A DNA stretch of 64,000 nt from Cryptomeria japonica (lineage: Eukaryota > Streptophyta > Pinopsida > Cupressales > Cupressaceae), in the NCBI RefSeq assembly GCF_030272615.1, contig NC_081414.1:521668185-521732184 (forward strand), written 5' to 3'. Under the pieces are notes generated by a model, which worked only from the letters and a program-made list of their open reading frames with translations, was not told the DNA's origin and did not search any database. This document shows positions 36,975 to 48,456 of this stretch, one piece after another. Both the position numbers and the translations under genes were made by a program. Position 1 is the stretch's first letter, and each line of letters begins with the position of its first letter.

Positions 36975-39226
36975 ATCTCACAAACAGCTAGGAATTTTTG
37001 CACCAAATTTTTGTTAGCAAGTTGGGGAAAGTATCAAGAGATCGCAATCTAAAATTCAGAATTTTTGGAGCATATTTGAATTTGTTATGAATTTTTTATG
37101 CATTTTCATAAAAAAATAATTTGAAGAGAAAATGAGAAATTTTTTTGGGTTTTCTTATATTTCTGGAAAGTTATCAAAATTATACAGGGGTCTATTTTTT
37201 GTGATTTAAATTTGGGTGCAAAATATTTCATGAAAAATCGGATATTTAAAAATTAGAGTTTTGCATTATTTTGATCATATCTCACAAACTATTTTGAACT
37301 TTTGTAGATTATTTTTTATATAGGTTGGGAAGGTTATCAGGAGTTTCCAGCAAAAAAATCAGATTTTTTGGATCAAGTTTTGATTTTCTATGAATTTTTT
37401 ATGATTTTTCATAAAAATATTAATTTTTGGAGCAAATTAGCAAAAATTTTGGATTTTATTACATTTCTGGAAATATCTTGAAATTTAACTGGTGGTCTGT
37501 TTTTATGATGCAAAAGAACTCATGGAAAATCAGATCTTTGAATTTATCAAAAAATGTCTTGTCGAAGGCCCCTATTTCACAAAGTCTTCTGGATCTAAAA
37601 TTTACTTAACTTGTGTGCTTGTGGGAGGGGTATTATTTCACAACTACTAACAAATTTGTTGCAGGACCTTTGGAAAATATTTGATTTTAAAATTGCTTTC
37701 TTTGTCTTCTTATTCTAGCAAATAATTCAATTGGTGCACTAAAATTGAACCAGTGTCTTTTGTGTTTTGAGCATTGGGCTCTTTTATGTTTATCTTTAAA
37801 GGATTTACCTCCCCGTGTGGTCACTAGGACTACTAGTGAGGAGGGAATGACCCAAGTGAGTATGGTTAAAACCCAAGCATTCCAACTCACTATAATAAAT
37901 AGGCCTCTTGGGATGAAAATTTTGGAGGTTGGAGCTATCTGAGATTTATCTTATATCAAACACTTTGTAGGGCCCTTGAGGTCTAAATCATGCTTGTATG
38001 ACTACTAAAGTGTTTGGTACTTTCTAGGGATATAGGTCTCAATCGTGCTTGCACAACTTCAAAGGATAGTCTCCCAATGGAAACCCTTACTAGCACCCTT
38101 TTTTATTTTAGAAAGACCAAAAACCTTCTAGTTGTTGGCACGAGAGGTCGGACCTCTGAAGCGGATCACATTCTTAGGGTTCTTAGTAGAGATACAAAGT
38201 TTTCCATGGGGATTTTTCATGGGGACCGATGCTTGGCTGTCCCAAAGAAGTGAGTGTTGAGGGTGAAGCCAGTAGGGTCAATCACCTAAGTATCTTCTCT
38301 GAATTGTGTAGCTTGGGGTAACCCCCCAAGTGAGATTCAACAACTATTGTCTCAGCCAGCCCTAAGATTTGTGCTTGCATGATCAAAACGCTCAAACATT
38401 TTCAAACAAAAACAAAGAAACATTGTGTCTATCATATTTTCAAGTGTATGCAAAAACATTTCACATAGCACTTCACATTTGGAAACATTTTGGATCCTTA
38501 AGACAAAATAACTTCAAACATTGAGTCTTCATTGTTATTGTGTCTTCTTGCCACTAAAAAGTCAAAACATTGAGATTTGGTCACATTCAACAACTTTACA
38601 ATTGGATATAATTGTAAAAAAATTTCAGAATCACGTCTGGGTTTGATAAAACTGCATATGCATTCACAGTTGAGAGATTACAAGAAAACTCTTGAGAACA
38701 ATAAGGACTTAAGTTTTCAAATCTAAAGAGCTTCTAAGGTTTCTTCCTATAGGGCTTCATTCTTTAGTCAACCTACCTTAGTCACACATAGTCAATCATT
38801 TTCCTTCACTTGTGTTGCCCTCATACATATCTTCCAAATTTGAGTCAAAAGGTTACTTTGCTTGTCCTCATCAAACTTTGCAAACCTAATACAACACAAC
38901 ACTAGGTGAGTCCCACATCAAGGTCTATCATCTTGGGGTCTCATTTGGTCTTCTTGAGTCAAGGTCAACTTACCTTATCAAGAGATTCATCATCTCTTTG
39001 GAAGCCACACCTTACTCTCAAACATACGCACTTAGATTCAAGGTCAACTTACCTCATCAAGGGATCCATCATCTATTTGGAAGCCACGCCTTACTCTCAT
39101 AATTTGGTATTACACTCTTGGACATTGCAAGTTTACCCTAGATTCATCTACACTTGATACACCTCTTGGTCTTTCATAGTCTTTGTATTTTCATCCTACC
39201 TTTCAGTTTGGTCAAGACTTTAGTCC
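36975..39226 (+). repeat. G1 5' region (LTR and leader, unresolved boundary)
   Basis: 36990-37560 contains two imperfect copies of about 300 bp (TATGAATTTTTTATG at 37086, its counterpart at 37389). 37790-38330 has phrases such as GTGTGGTCACTAGGACTAC. 38959-39116 is a 79-bp tandem duplication. The gag ATG follows at 39227. No gene is seen in this 2.2 kb. Confidence 0.5.
38959..39116. repeat. 79-bp tandem duplication
   Basis: Units 38959-39037 and 39038-39116, both beginning TCAAGGTCAACTTACC and differing at few positions. It lies in the G1 leader just upstream of gag. Confidence 0.9.
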
Positions 39227-41683
39227 ATGGTTGAAAGTCATTCACAAAGGTCTAGAAGGGAAGTTGAAGAAGCTTTAAGGTCTTTAAACATGAGTACTTA
39301 TGAGTTTTATGGAGATGAATTCTACAATCCATTTGAAAACAACAGTAATATACTAGACAATGACAATAATAATGGAAATAATAATGACAATGACAATGCA
39401 TCCGTGGATTTTGCAGAATTTGAGGAAACTATCATGGATCCCCATTTTAATAGACTAGTTCAAGAAATCATGAAAATGGATAGACAATATCTCCTACAAG
39501 TCATGGCACAAAATGGGACAAGATTACCTCATGATTTTGATATGTCACAAATTTTGGAGGATGATAAAAGCCAAGCAAATCAAGTTAACATATGATAAAG
39601 GAAGCCCAATAGTGGTGGTAAGAAAGAGTGTCTCGTGCTTGAGTCACCATCATCCCTATTTCAAAAACCTGAGATTCCAAACACATACACTCATTCTCAT
39701 GCCATTTATGATAGAACCTCTCATGAACAACCATGCAGTCATCCTTTCCCATGGAGAATAACTACCACCATGCATGCTCATGATTATACCTAATATAATA
39801 CCAATGCATACAATTACACTCAATTGAACATTCAAAATTATGATACGATGAGACCTCGTGTTAGATTTGGGGGCAATATCCAAGATCACTCTTATGACAC
39901 CCCTTATCCCTATGGTCATGACATGTATCGACCTGTACCTAGTGCTCCTCACTATAATACCATACCAAGTGGTCCATATGCAAGATATAACTATATCCCT
40001 CCTCCATATGAACACATCTATGATCAATACCATCCATAAATGCATTATATCCCTCCTCCTCTACCCGATGGCTCAAGCATGGGACTAGCTCAAAGAGAAA
40101 AGACACCACCCAAGAATGACTTACAACACTAGATAAAAGACTTACTCAAGAAAATGGAAGACATAAATACACCAAAGCCACATTACACAGTGAGAGATAT
40201 ATGTCCTTACCCATTTCATAGAAGCATTCCAATGATTCCATTCCCTCCACATTTTGTAACACCAAAGTTTGATAAATACAAAGACAAAGGGGATCCTAAG
40301 GCACACATAAGATAGTTTTTCACAACCTGCATTGAGGTAGCAGTAGAAGAAACATACTTGATGAGATTGTTCCCATAAATCTTAGGTGAACAATCTATGG
40401 AATGGTTCTCCCAAATTCCACCTAGAATTAAGTTATGGGGTGATCTAGTAGAGGCTTTCATACAACACTTCTCATATAATGTTGAAACAAATGTGTCAAT
40501 AGCCACCTTATACAATATTAACCAGAAAGATGGGGAATATTTCTCTTCATTTTTATAGTGATGGAGAGGTCTTGCTAGTTGATGCTCTTGTGATATACCA
40601 CAAAAATAAATGGTAGAAATGTTCACTCAAAACATCAACAAAGATATTGGATATGAGTTATGAAAAGAATATTTTTCTACTTTCAAAGAGGTCATTGAGA
40701 AAGGAATGGTGATAGAAAAGGTCCTTATTGAACAAGGTATCATCAAGATATTCAAACAAAAAAAAGAGGAATCAAATGGAAAAGACAAACCCCACTTTTA
40801 GAACAAGAATAAGAATATAGTCAATGATGGGTTAGTAGATGCAAATATTGTGAAACCTAAAATAACCTTCCCTAGTGCAATTTCTTCCAATATAGACAAT
40901 CAAGGGAACAATCAAAGGCCATCAAAACCTCAAAGAAAATACACCCCATTGGGAGAACCAATTGAAGCAACATTAAAGAAGTTAGTGGCAAACAAGCTCA
41001 TAACACTACCGGATAATCCACTATATGAGCCAAAAGTGAAACCAAATTGGTGGAATGATGATGAATATTGTGAATATCACAAGAGCAAAGGACATCTTAC
41101 TAGAAAGTGCCATAGATTGAAGAATATCATACAAGATCTCATTGACAGAGGTGACATAGAAGTTGATGGGCATACCTCCAATGAGGAGCATGCGATGTTT
41201 AAGAAGACATTTCCTAAACATGACAAGGGAAAAGAAAAAACTACTGATAATCAAGCTAATTACACAAAGATTCCCAATGACTATGATTCTACCATTAATC
41301 ACATTTCAATGGACAACCATGTTTCAACCATCATCATCAAGGATAAAACTCCTGAATGTCCTACCCAAAGGAGTAAGGTTGTCTTAAAAGGCATTAGACC
41401 ATCTTCCTCATCTTCTAAAAATGAAACCTCTGAATGTAATGTCACAAATCATCGAGGTAAAGTCACCTTTCAAGGCATTCCATCTAAGACCATGACCTCT
41501 TCATCCATAAAGAATGAGTATGACCTTGTAGATCAAATAGGGAAGACACCTACTCTCATCTACATCCTTGATATTTTACGCATATACTTGACACATAAGG
41601 CCATCCTTGATAAGAGTATGAGAGAAACTTCCATACCCACTGATCTGAACATGGACCAGTTTCAAGCCATGGTGGGATACCTT
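39227..41683 (+). pseudogene. gag: G1 gag (Ty3/gypsy type)
   Basis: A single frame from the ATG at 39227 to the N1 insertion, interrupted by several in-frame stops. An Asn/Asp-rich N-terminus is followed by a Pro/Tyr-rich stretch. The retrotransposon gag domain lies at about 40240-40570: KFDKYKDKGDPKAHI, MEWFSQIPPRIKLWGDLVE, FIQHFS. A zinc-knuckle-like motif CEYHKSKGHLTRKCHRLK is at about 41070-41125, the CxxHxxxGHxxxxC form found in Tat/Ogre-like gypsy elements. N1 is inserted at 41683. Confidence 0.85.
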
Positions 41684-42913
41684 TGTTGCTATTTACTAAG
41701 TTGTCATTAGTTTTATGCCCAAAGTCATTTTATATACTCTAGTCGATTAATACTACCGAAAAGTCTAGTCGATAAATACCAAGGTCACCGATGTCAGTTA
41801 CAGAAGAAATACAAGTCACCGAGTTGATACACACCAAGTTGTGAATTGAGACATATGTAGACTGTCTACCAAGTAAGATTTATATGTTTACCAAGTAGCA
41901 AAGAAGGTATACCGAGTTAATCTGAACCAAGTGAAAATGTGTTACCAGATTCAATTAACCTAGACACTCATGTGGAACATGTTACATAATTCAAGAAGAT
42001 GAAACCGTTAATACATTCAAAATTGCATTTAAAGATTTTGTATGATTTTGAGGAAGAATATCCAATGAAATAATTTCTATGTTTATTCATTCAATAAAAC
42101 ATGTTTTTATGATCGAAGCATGAATAGATCATCATCTCAGAGATCTATATAAATAGAATGATTTGAGTACATGAAGAGAAGGTGACATGTAAGGTCAATC
42201 AAGAAAAGAGAGACGAAGGAATGATTAAGTCAAGCATGAAGGAATAAGATTGACAAAGATAATCATAGGTTACCGAGAAGGTTTCAGAGAACAGTTTAAG
42301 GAACAAAGAATATAGAAGTGGTTACTAAGTTGATTTATCAATTACCGAGGAATGCTATGAGCAAGGTAATTTCATATTAAGCACATAGAGTCTGCTATAA
42401 CATTTCAGATGTGAAGTTGCAGATATTTTGTAAATATTTTGATTGAAATATTAAGTTGTAATAAAAACCTTTAGCAGGGTAAAAGACTCTAATAAAGTCT
42501 ATAAATTGTAAAGCCTTTAACTAGGTACACAATTTTGTAGAAGTGTTTGTAAAATCCTTTAGCAAGGTAGATCTAAAGAGTTTTATACTCCTAACAAGGT
42601 AAGCTATCAGAAATGGCTAAACATGTAGCTCTAATCGAGCAATCTTTATTACTGTAGTAGTGAAGTTGTGGGTGCCATCCCCACCGTATTTTTTCTCTCT
42701 AACCAAGAGTTTATGCGTGACCAAAAATCATTGTGTTATGGAGTGATATTTTGATGCATGTTATCTTTATGATTATGTTTTAGTATTTTATATCTTTGAG
42801 ATCAGTAATACATAGTTTGTGTTTATCGGTAAAACTGTTTTTCGAGAAAAGTTTTGAAGTACTGATTCACCCCTCCCCTCTCAGTACATTAGCCTTCCAA
42901 GTAAGACCTAAAA
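41684..42913 (+). repeat. N1 5' LTR
   Basis: TGTTGCTATTTAC to CCTAAAA (the partner ends CCTAACA). 1,230 bp. U3 holds seven ACCGAG-type boxes, mostly mutated in this copy. R-U5 has GGGTGCCATCCCCACC (about 42670) and GATTCACCCCTCCCCTCTC (42864-42882). Confidence 0.95.
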
Positions 42914-42915
42914 AT

Positions 42916-42927
42916 TGGTATTAGAGC
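42916..42927 (+). other. N1 primer-binding site
   Basis: TGGTATTAGAGC, two bases after the LTR end. One mismatch to the initiator Met-tRNA consensus and the same sequence as C2. Confidence 0.9.
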
Positions 42928-42975
42928 TTTAGTCATGGTAAAGGGTCTAATAGCCTAAAGAAAAAGATCCTATCA

Positions 42976-44350
42976 ATGGAAGGCTATAAACAATCTCGCA
43001 GGATTGTGAATCTTGAAGAAGAACTGGATCATGTTAATCAAATGATTGTAGATATGCAGAGGCAAATGCAGAGATCATTGAAAGTTAGAAGAAGGTTGTC
43101 TGATTATTTACAGGTTTCACAAGAGTTGGTGGAACAAATTGAGACATCATCTGAGAACAACATATCAAAAGAATCTAAAGAAATGATTGCAAAATTGAAA
43201 GAAAAGAACAAAGCACTTAGTGAACAACTAAAAGTAATGAGAAGGGAACAAGAGTATTTTAGCACACAGATGACTGAAAATCTTGATGCATTGAGAATAG
43301 TTGAAGATAATAAACGAATTATAGAAGGAGAAAAACAACATCTAGAAGCAATGGTGACTGTAAAGAATGATGAAATATCAAGGATGACTATAGTTCAACA
43401 TAATCTATCTGATCAATTGAACTATGCACATCATGAAGCTACTCAAAAGGAAAATGAGAACCAAGAATTGAAACTTGAAATATCAAGATTGACCAATGAA
43501 CTAGAAACAGAAAAGAAGTCAAAAGAAACATTGAGGAAAAGCCATGAAGCATCAAAAATGTTGGATGGGCAACTGAACATGAGAAAACCCAACAAAAATG
43601 CAAGACTCAGTTACAAAGGAAACAACTCTACTGAGAAAGGAGAATCATCCAAGCAAGCTGGAAATAAAGAGAACATCAAGCACAAGAAGCCTATTTGCAA
43701 CTACTATGGAAAACAAGGACATACTGCCAACGTTTGTTGGATTAAAAAAAGGTAAGCAACTGGATGTTACTAGGTTTTATGGTTATTGTTACAATTGCAA
43801 TAAGTATGGTCACACATCTAAGAAATGTAGAACAAAGTCTGTCAACAACTATGAGAAGGCAAAATACAAAGGGTTTTGCAAAAAATGCAATAGATATGGA
43901 CACAATACAGAGAAATGTTGTAGTAAGCAGAAAAACTATATGTGGACTCCACACCGAGCAAACACTAGAAGCTACCAAACTGACACAAATCTCAATCGAT
44001 AATATACTTCAGTAACATGGGACTACAATACAAGAATTTGGTGTGAATGTTGTGGAAGATATGGACATATAAGTGCAAACTGTATGATAAGGTTTGGAAT
44101 GAACAACCAGAGATAATGGAGAAGTCTAGGAATGGTATGTTTTCATTGTCACAAGGTTGGACACATAGCTAAAGACTGCAAAAACCAATCAAGAGGAGAT
44201 ACTGAGGAGATAAGAAGCAAATTGCAGAAATTTTGGAAAAAGAAGGAAAATGTGTCAACTAATGAAGAAAACACCTTACCTACCGAGTTAGGTGCATCTA
44301 CTTTGGATTAGTCAATGAAGGTATGCAGGGACTACATTCTCAAAGGTTAG
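42976..44350 (+). pseudogene. N1 ORF1: coiled-coil protein with five CCHC zinc knuckles
   Basis: ATG at 42976, 50-60 bases after the primer site, the place of gag. 42976-43600 is highly charged with heptad-like spacing (NLEEELDHVNQMIVDMQRQ, ENQELKLEISRLTNELETEK), predicting a long coiled coil. Five knuckles follow: CNYYGKQGHTANVC (second Cys lost), CYNCNKYGHTSKKC, CKKCNRYGHNTEKC, CECCGRYGHISANC and CFHCHKVGHIAKDC. The frame shifts by one at an A7 run (43744-43750) between knuckles 1 and 2; the later frame contains a stop at 44002. No UBN2-type capsid block is visible. It may be a nucleic-acid-binding Gag analogue. Confidence 0.8.
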
Positions 44351-44830
44351 ATCTTAATAGTTGTTATGTATTCATGCCCTTAAATTCAAAATCTGCATAG
44401 CTAGGATGCAATAGCAAGTTTGAAAAATTATCTAGTCTTTTGATTTACTAGGGAAGTCGGTAAAACTAGTAAGCCTGTCTAGTTAGTAAAAAGCTAATAA
44501 GAGAGTTAGTCGGTAAAGGGAAACCAAGTGTATTTAATGTCTATTATACCTAACCGCACAAATCCTGATAAGGTCAAAAGGAGGTATTAAAAGTATTGAG
44601 CGCAGTCATTCTTTTATTTACTAGTTTTTAAAGTGCAGAGCAGAGTGAATCTAAAGGTGATCAAACATTTCCAGAGCAAATTCAAGGTATTTAGCAAATC
44701 TAAAACCACATTTTTAGTAGTTAACCGATCAAGTCAAGTTGTGAATATTTGCAAAGTATCTACTAAGTTGAAAGCATTTTCTGGTTATTTGAAACCCTAA
44801 GCTATTTCATAAGCAAAATTTCAGTTTGTA
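44351..44830 (+). other. N1 spacer between ORF1 and ORF2
   Basis: About 480 bp without a coding frame. It contains GTCGGTAAA and ACCGAT-type words like those in the LTR U3. It could act as a leader or an internal promoter for ORF2, but nothing diagnostic is seen. Confidence 0.35.
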
Positions 44831-47800
44831 ATGGCCCCTAAAGTTTAGAAACCTTTTGTAGTAAAGACCATTAAGAAGCCTACAATGAAATATACCTTAC
44901 CTCCCAAAGTGGCTTCCAAACCCGATGAGAAAACTGCATTCTCTTATTCCGGATAGGGTTCTGTTGATTGAAGATGTTAGATTTTATACCAAGTGTATAT
45001 TTGATGAGCTAGGTCACACTGAGATTAAGGATATGTATGATAAATTGTGCATTGATGGAAATACGGATAGCAAGTTTGAGCATATCAAAATCAAGGGATT
45101 AACCAGAGCCCTAACCTATCCTCGAGTCTTCAAACCCCAATGGGTCAAATTTGTCTTGAGTTGAGTACATGATGATTTTATGTGGCTAGAGGAACAACCT
45201 TTCAAGATCACCAAGGAGATTATTCACATAATAACCGGATACCCTATATTTGACCGTGCCCGAGCACAAAAGATGATTTCACAGAAGGAATTGATAACAT
45301 TAATAGGTGTTGAGTCTAATAGCAGAGGTCTTAAGTTGAACAATGTGACAGATGCAGAACTTAATTTTTCTATTAGAGTTATTGGTTATTATTTCTTCCA
45401 GTCAGCAAGAGAAAACAATGTACCGTGTGCAGCTGTAGATTTGGCCTATAAAATTGTTAAAAAGGGTATGCAAATTGATTTATGTGAAATACTGTTGAAG
45501 ATTATTTTTGAAAATCTAAATACAATAAGGAAACCAAAGAAGGAGAATACTGCCAACACACTAAAGTTTGGGTCACTCCTAGTGTGTATGTTCTTCTATT
45601 TTTAGAAATTCTTTCCATCAGTCGGTAACGTCATTTGGGAATTACACTGACCTATCACCCAATAAATAAATGATTTTATCAATCAACTAGGTGATAATTT
45701 CAATATGATAATGGATGACTACTTCAACAAATTCCAGGAAAAGATGCATAGTAGGTACAGGATTCCACCTCAGCTAGTGGAAAAATACAAGGATGCTATA
45801 TGTTTTGAATTGGATACAAACTACTGTTATGTTAATGCAGTAGAACCCGGGACTCAATCACTACCGCCTATGGCTTATGAAATAGATTTTGACATTGCTC
45901 AACAACAGGTAGATGCCTTTTCAGCACTTCCAAGGCATGCTACCGATAAAAGATATGGCACCTATGAAGAGGTGAAAGAAAAAGTAAAAATGAGCATAGT
46001 TGTACCAAAGGCTACCAGGAAAGCCACAAGAATGATCAAGGATTTAACTAAAAAGTTTGGAGAAGGCTCTACCTCCACTCCTACTAAGAGTGATCAAATT
46101 TCAATCGAGGAAGAATCTGAAGCTCAAGAAGCAACAATTACACTAAGCACCGAGTTGCCAAAGGGAAAAAATTTGAAAAGAAAGAAATAGGATGCAACCA
46201 AGGTATCACCGACCCCACCAGTGAAGCGACCGTACACTAGATCATTTGTTGTGTCACCCGGTAAGAAGAAAAATAATGTAGAAATACCTAAGGTTACAAA
46301 AACTTATAGAAAGAAGAACAGAAAACTAATTTTGGAAAGTGACATAGAGTCAAAAGATGTAAATAAATTTTAGATTGTAAAAAGCACAAAGGAAGATGTA
46401 CATAGTGTCGACAATTTTTGTGCAAAATTGAAGGAATATGGTGGATTTGGGTCATTTAGATATGTAAAATATGATACTAGAACAGATGAAGAGAAGAGGA
46501 AAATAGAAGATACTATAATTAGTACACTTCTCAAATTCTGAGTAGTTCCATTGGAAGTGACTGGTTTTCTTCCAGAAGCATTATACTCACATATTGATAA
46601 TAGATGGAAATATGCTATGGAATTAGAGAAGCAAATAAGAGAAAGAGTTTTGGTACATCTCTTTCCAGATATGTTAGTAGATGAAATAAGAGATCACTTG
46701 AAAAACTACCAAACAAATTTTCAAGTAAAACATAGGGCCTTAAAAATGATGAATGGACTATATCTAGAAGTTGAAAATGAAACCACAGAGAAATGGAAGA
46801 AGATATTCAGGATTTAGGCTAAAGAGCCAAAAGGTGAAGATGAAATAGTTGACATCACTAAGCAAGATCTTGCTTCCACTATTCAATTAGATGAGGATGT
46901 CATAGACACTGAAGCACGGGACAGAGAAATGATAGAAGGAAATGCCTATACCAAACTTGTGTCAAGTGAATCAGTTTTGGAACAGGTCAAGTCCTATCCT
47001 CCGCTCACTCAACAAGATTCAGCCAAGAAATCTCAGGACACAGATGAAGGCACAAAGGCTCCAAAGGTTAAACAAGATGAACCTACCTCTCAGGCCACCA
47101 GCAAGAAAACTTCACAAGTACCTTCAAGCACCGAGATAATTGCCACCGATACTTCAAGCAAGGAAACACTGAAGGATAAAATAGAGCCTACAAAAACTAA
47201 CAAAAGTGTTGCCTCTATCGAGCAACATACTGAGGAAGGTCAAGTCTCCAAAGCCATTGTACCCATTTAATCGACAAAGGCATAATCAAAGGAGAAGAAA
47301 GAAAAATGACACAGTTTTAAGGTAGATTTATCAAAGCCTATTGTGCTATCAAATGTTGACCTAACAAAATTGAAAGGGCAAGCACTGATAGAATTTGGTG
47401 AGCTTTGTAAAGCCAAAGTAGAGTAGGAAAGATAGATAGCTATTCAACAAAATAATTGAGTACTTCAAAAGGTCAAAACATTATTGGTAGATATGATACC
47501 TGAAGCTACCATCAATAAAGATGTTGTCATCCATGTGCAACTAGATGAACTACTCACTCAATTGGAGAAATCAGGAGTAGAAGCATCATAATGCCTTAGC
47601 AAATTGAAGGAAAAAGAGCTAACTACCAAGATGATTGAAGAAGTGTAGGAAGAAATTGTTGTAGGTAAAATAAAGCTTATTGAATTCATTATTGAGTTAT
47701 CCCCTCAACTCAAACATATTATTTATTTATTCCAGAAGTTATGTACATTTTCATTCTTCATCAAAGATATCAAGAATAAGACTGAAGTCATTGAAAAAGA

Positions 47801-48176
47801 GATCACCGATCTCTCAAATAAATTGACTACCGAGCCAAATTCTCTTCAGAATTTTTATTTAAAGCTACAAACACTTATGGCTCAATAGTTAGAACTTCAG
47901 AATGAAGAGCATAAAATAAGGATGGATATCATGACTCTTCAAACTTTATTTATTCCCCATTTGTCATTAGTTCAAGAGCAGATCAACCGAGCTACCCAAT
48001 TGTCAACTCAAACCGAGGGAAGCACTTTAGATGGTTTGATCACACTGTCAGCTGATATTACAGCTCAATTTACAATACTAGAAAGTGTCAAGGATGCACT
48101 CAAGAACACTCTTACAGAAGCTCATATAAAGTATAAATCTATTTTTGATCAGTTGCCCCCACCAAATGGTAACTAG
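44831..48176 (+). pseudogene. N1 ORF2: unrecognised protein of about 1,100 residues
   Basis: Probable ATG at 44831 with a frameshift near 44925; from there one frame runs to the stop at 48174 (1,084 codons) with about 17 internal stops and no further frameshift. Block A (44945-45450): DRVLLIEDVRFYTKCIFDEL, FKPQWVKFVLS, FKITKEIIHIITGYP, SARENNVPCAAVDLAYKI. Block B (45560-45900): LKFGSLLVCMFFYFQKFFP, FQEKMHSRYRIPPQLVEKY, MAYEIDFDIAQ. A Lys/Ser/Thr-rich linker has KRKK clusters. Block C (46420-46810): KEYGGFGSF, GFLPEALYSHIDNRWKYAM. The tail (47300-48170) is helical and coiled-coil-like. The same blocks occur in N2 and N3. Not Gag, protease, integrase, RT or RNase H. An envelope-like role is possible but unproven. 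Confidence 0.75.
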
Positions 48177-48183
48177 TTTTGAT

Positions 48184-48456
48184 GTTTGTCAAAAAGGGGG
48201 ATTGTACCGAACACATGACCGAGCATGAGTATCTGAGTGTGCAGTTGAAATTGTCAAGGAGAGCATGGAATATTAGTAGCGTGGAACATCAAGAGCATGG
48301 AACATCAAGTTATGTACAAAATATTGATAAGGGGAGTATGTATTTGATCATTTTATATATTGACATTTCAGTTTATTTTGCAAGTATATAGATTTTGTAT
48401 TATGACTTTGAAAGGAGTTTTGTCAAACATACCAAACTAATGTCAAAAGGGAAGAT
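48184..48456 (+). other. N1 multiple polypurine tracts
   Basis: TTTGTCAAAAAGGGGGATTG at about 48184-48203, just after the ORF2 stop, and AATGTCAAAAGGGAAGAT at 48439-48456, adjoining the LTR. Two TGTCAAAAG-purine tracts match the Sirevirus-like pattern of C2. Confidence 0.75.

Noticed and set aside
37801-37942. Possible host exon (short open frame with VVTRTTSEEGMTQVS)
   Set aside because: Surrounded by LTR-like repeats of G1, with no splice structure; more likely part of the gypsy LTR or leader.
39656-40045. 129-codon minus-strand frame with many Ile, Arg and Met
   Set aside because: It is antisense to the G1 gag frame, which has recognisable domains.
44831-48176. ORF2 as a captured host gene (transduplication)
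   Set aside because: Not excluded, but presence in three divergent copies at the same place with N-family LTRs fits a long-standing element gene better than a single recent capture.
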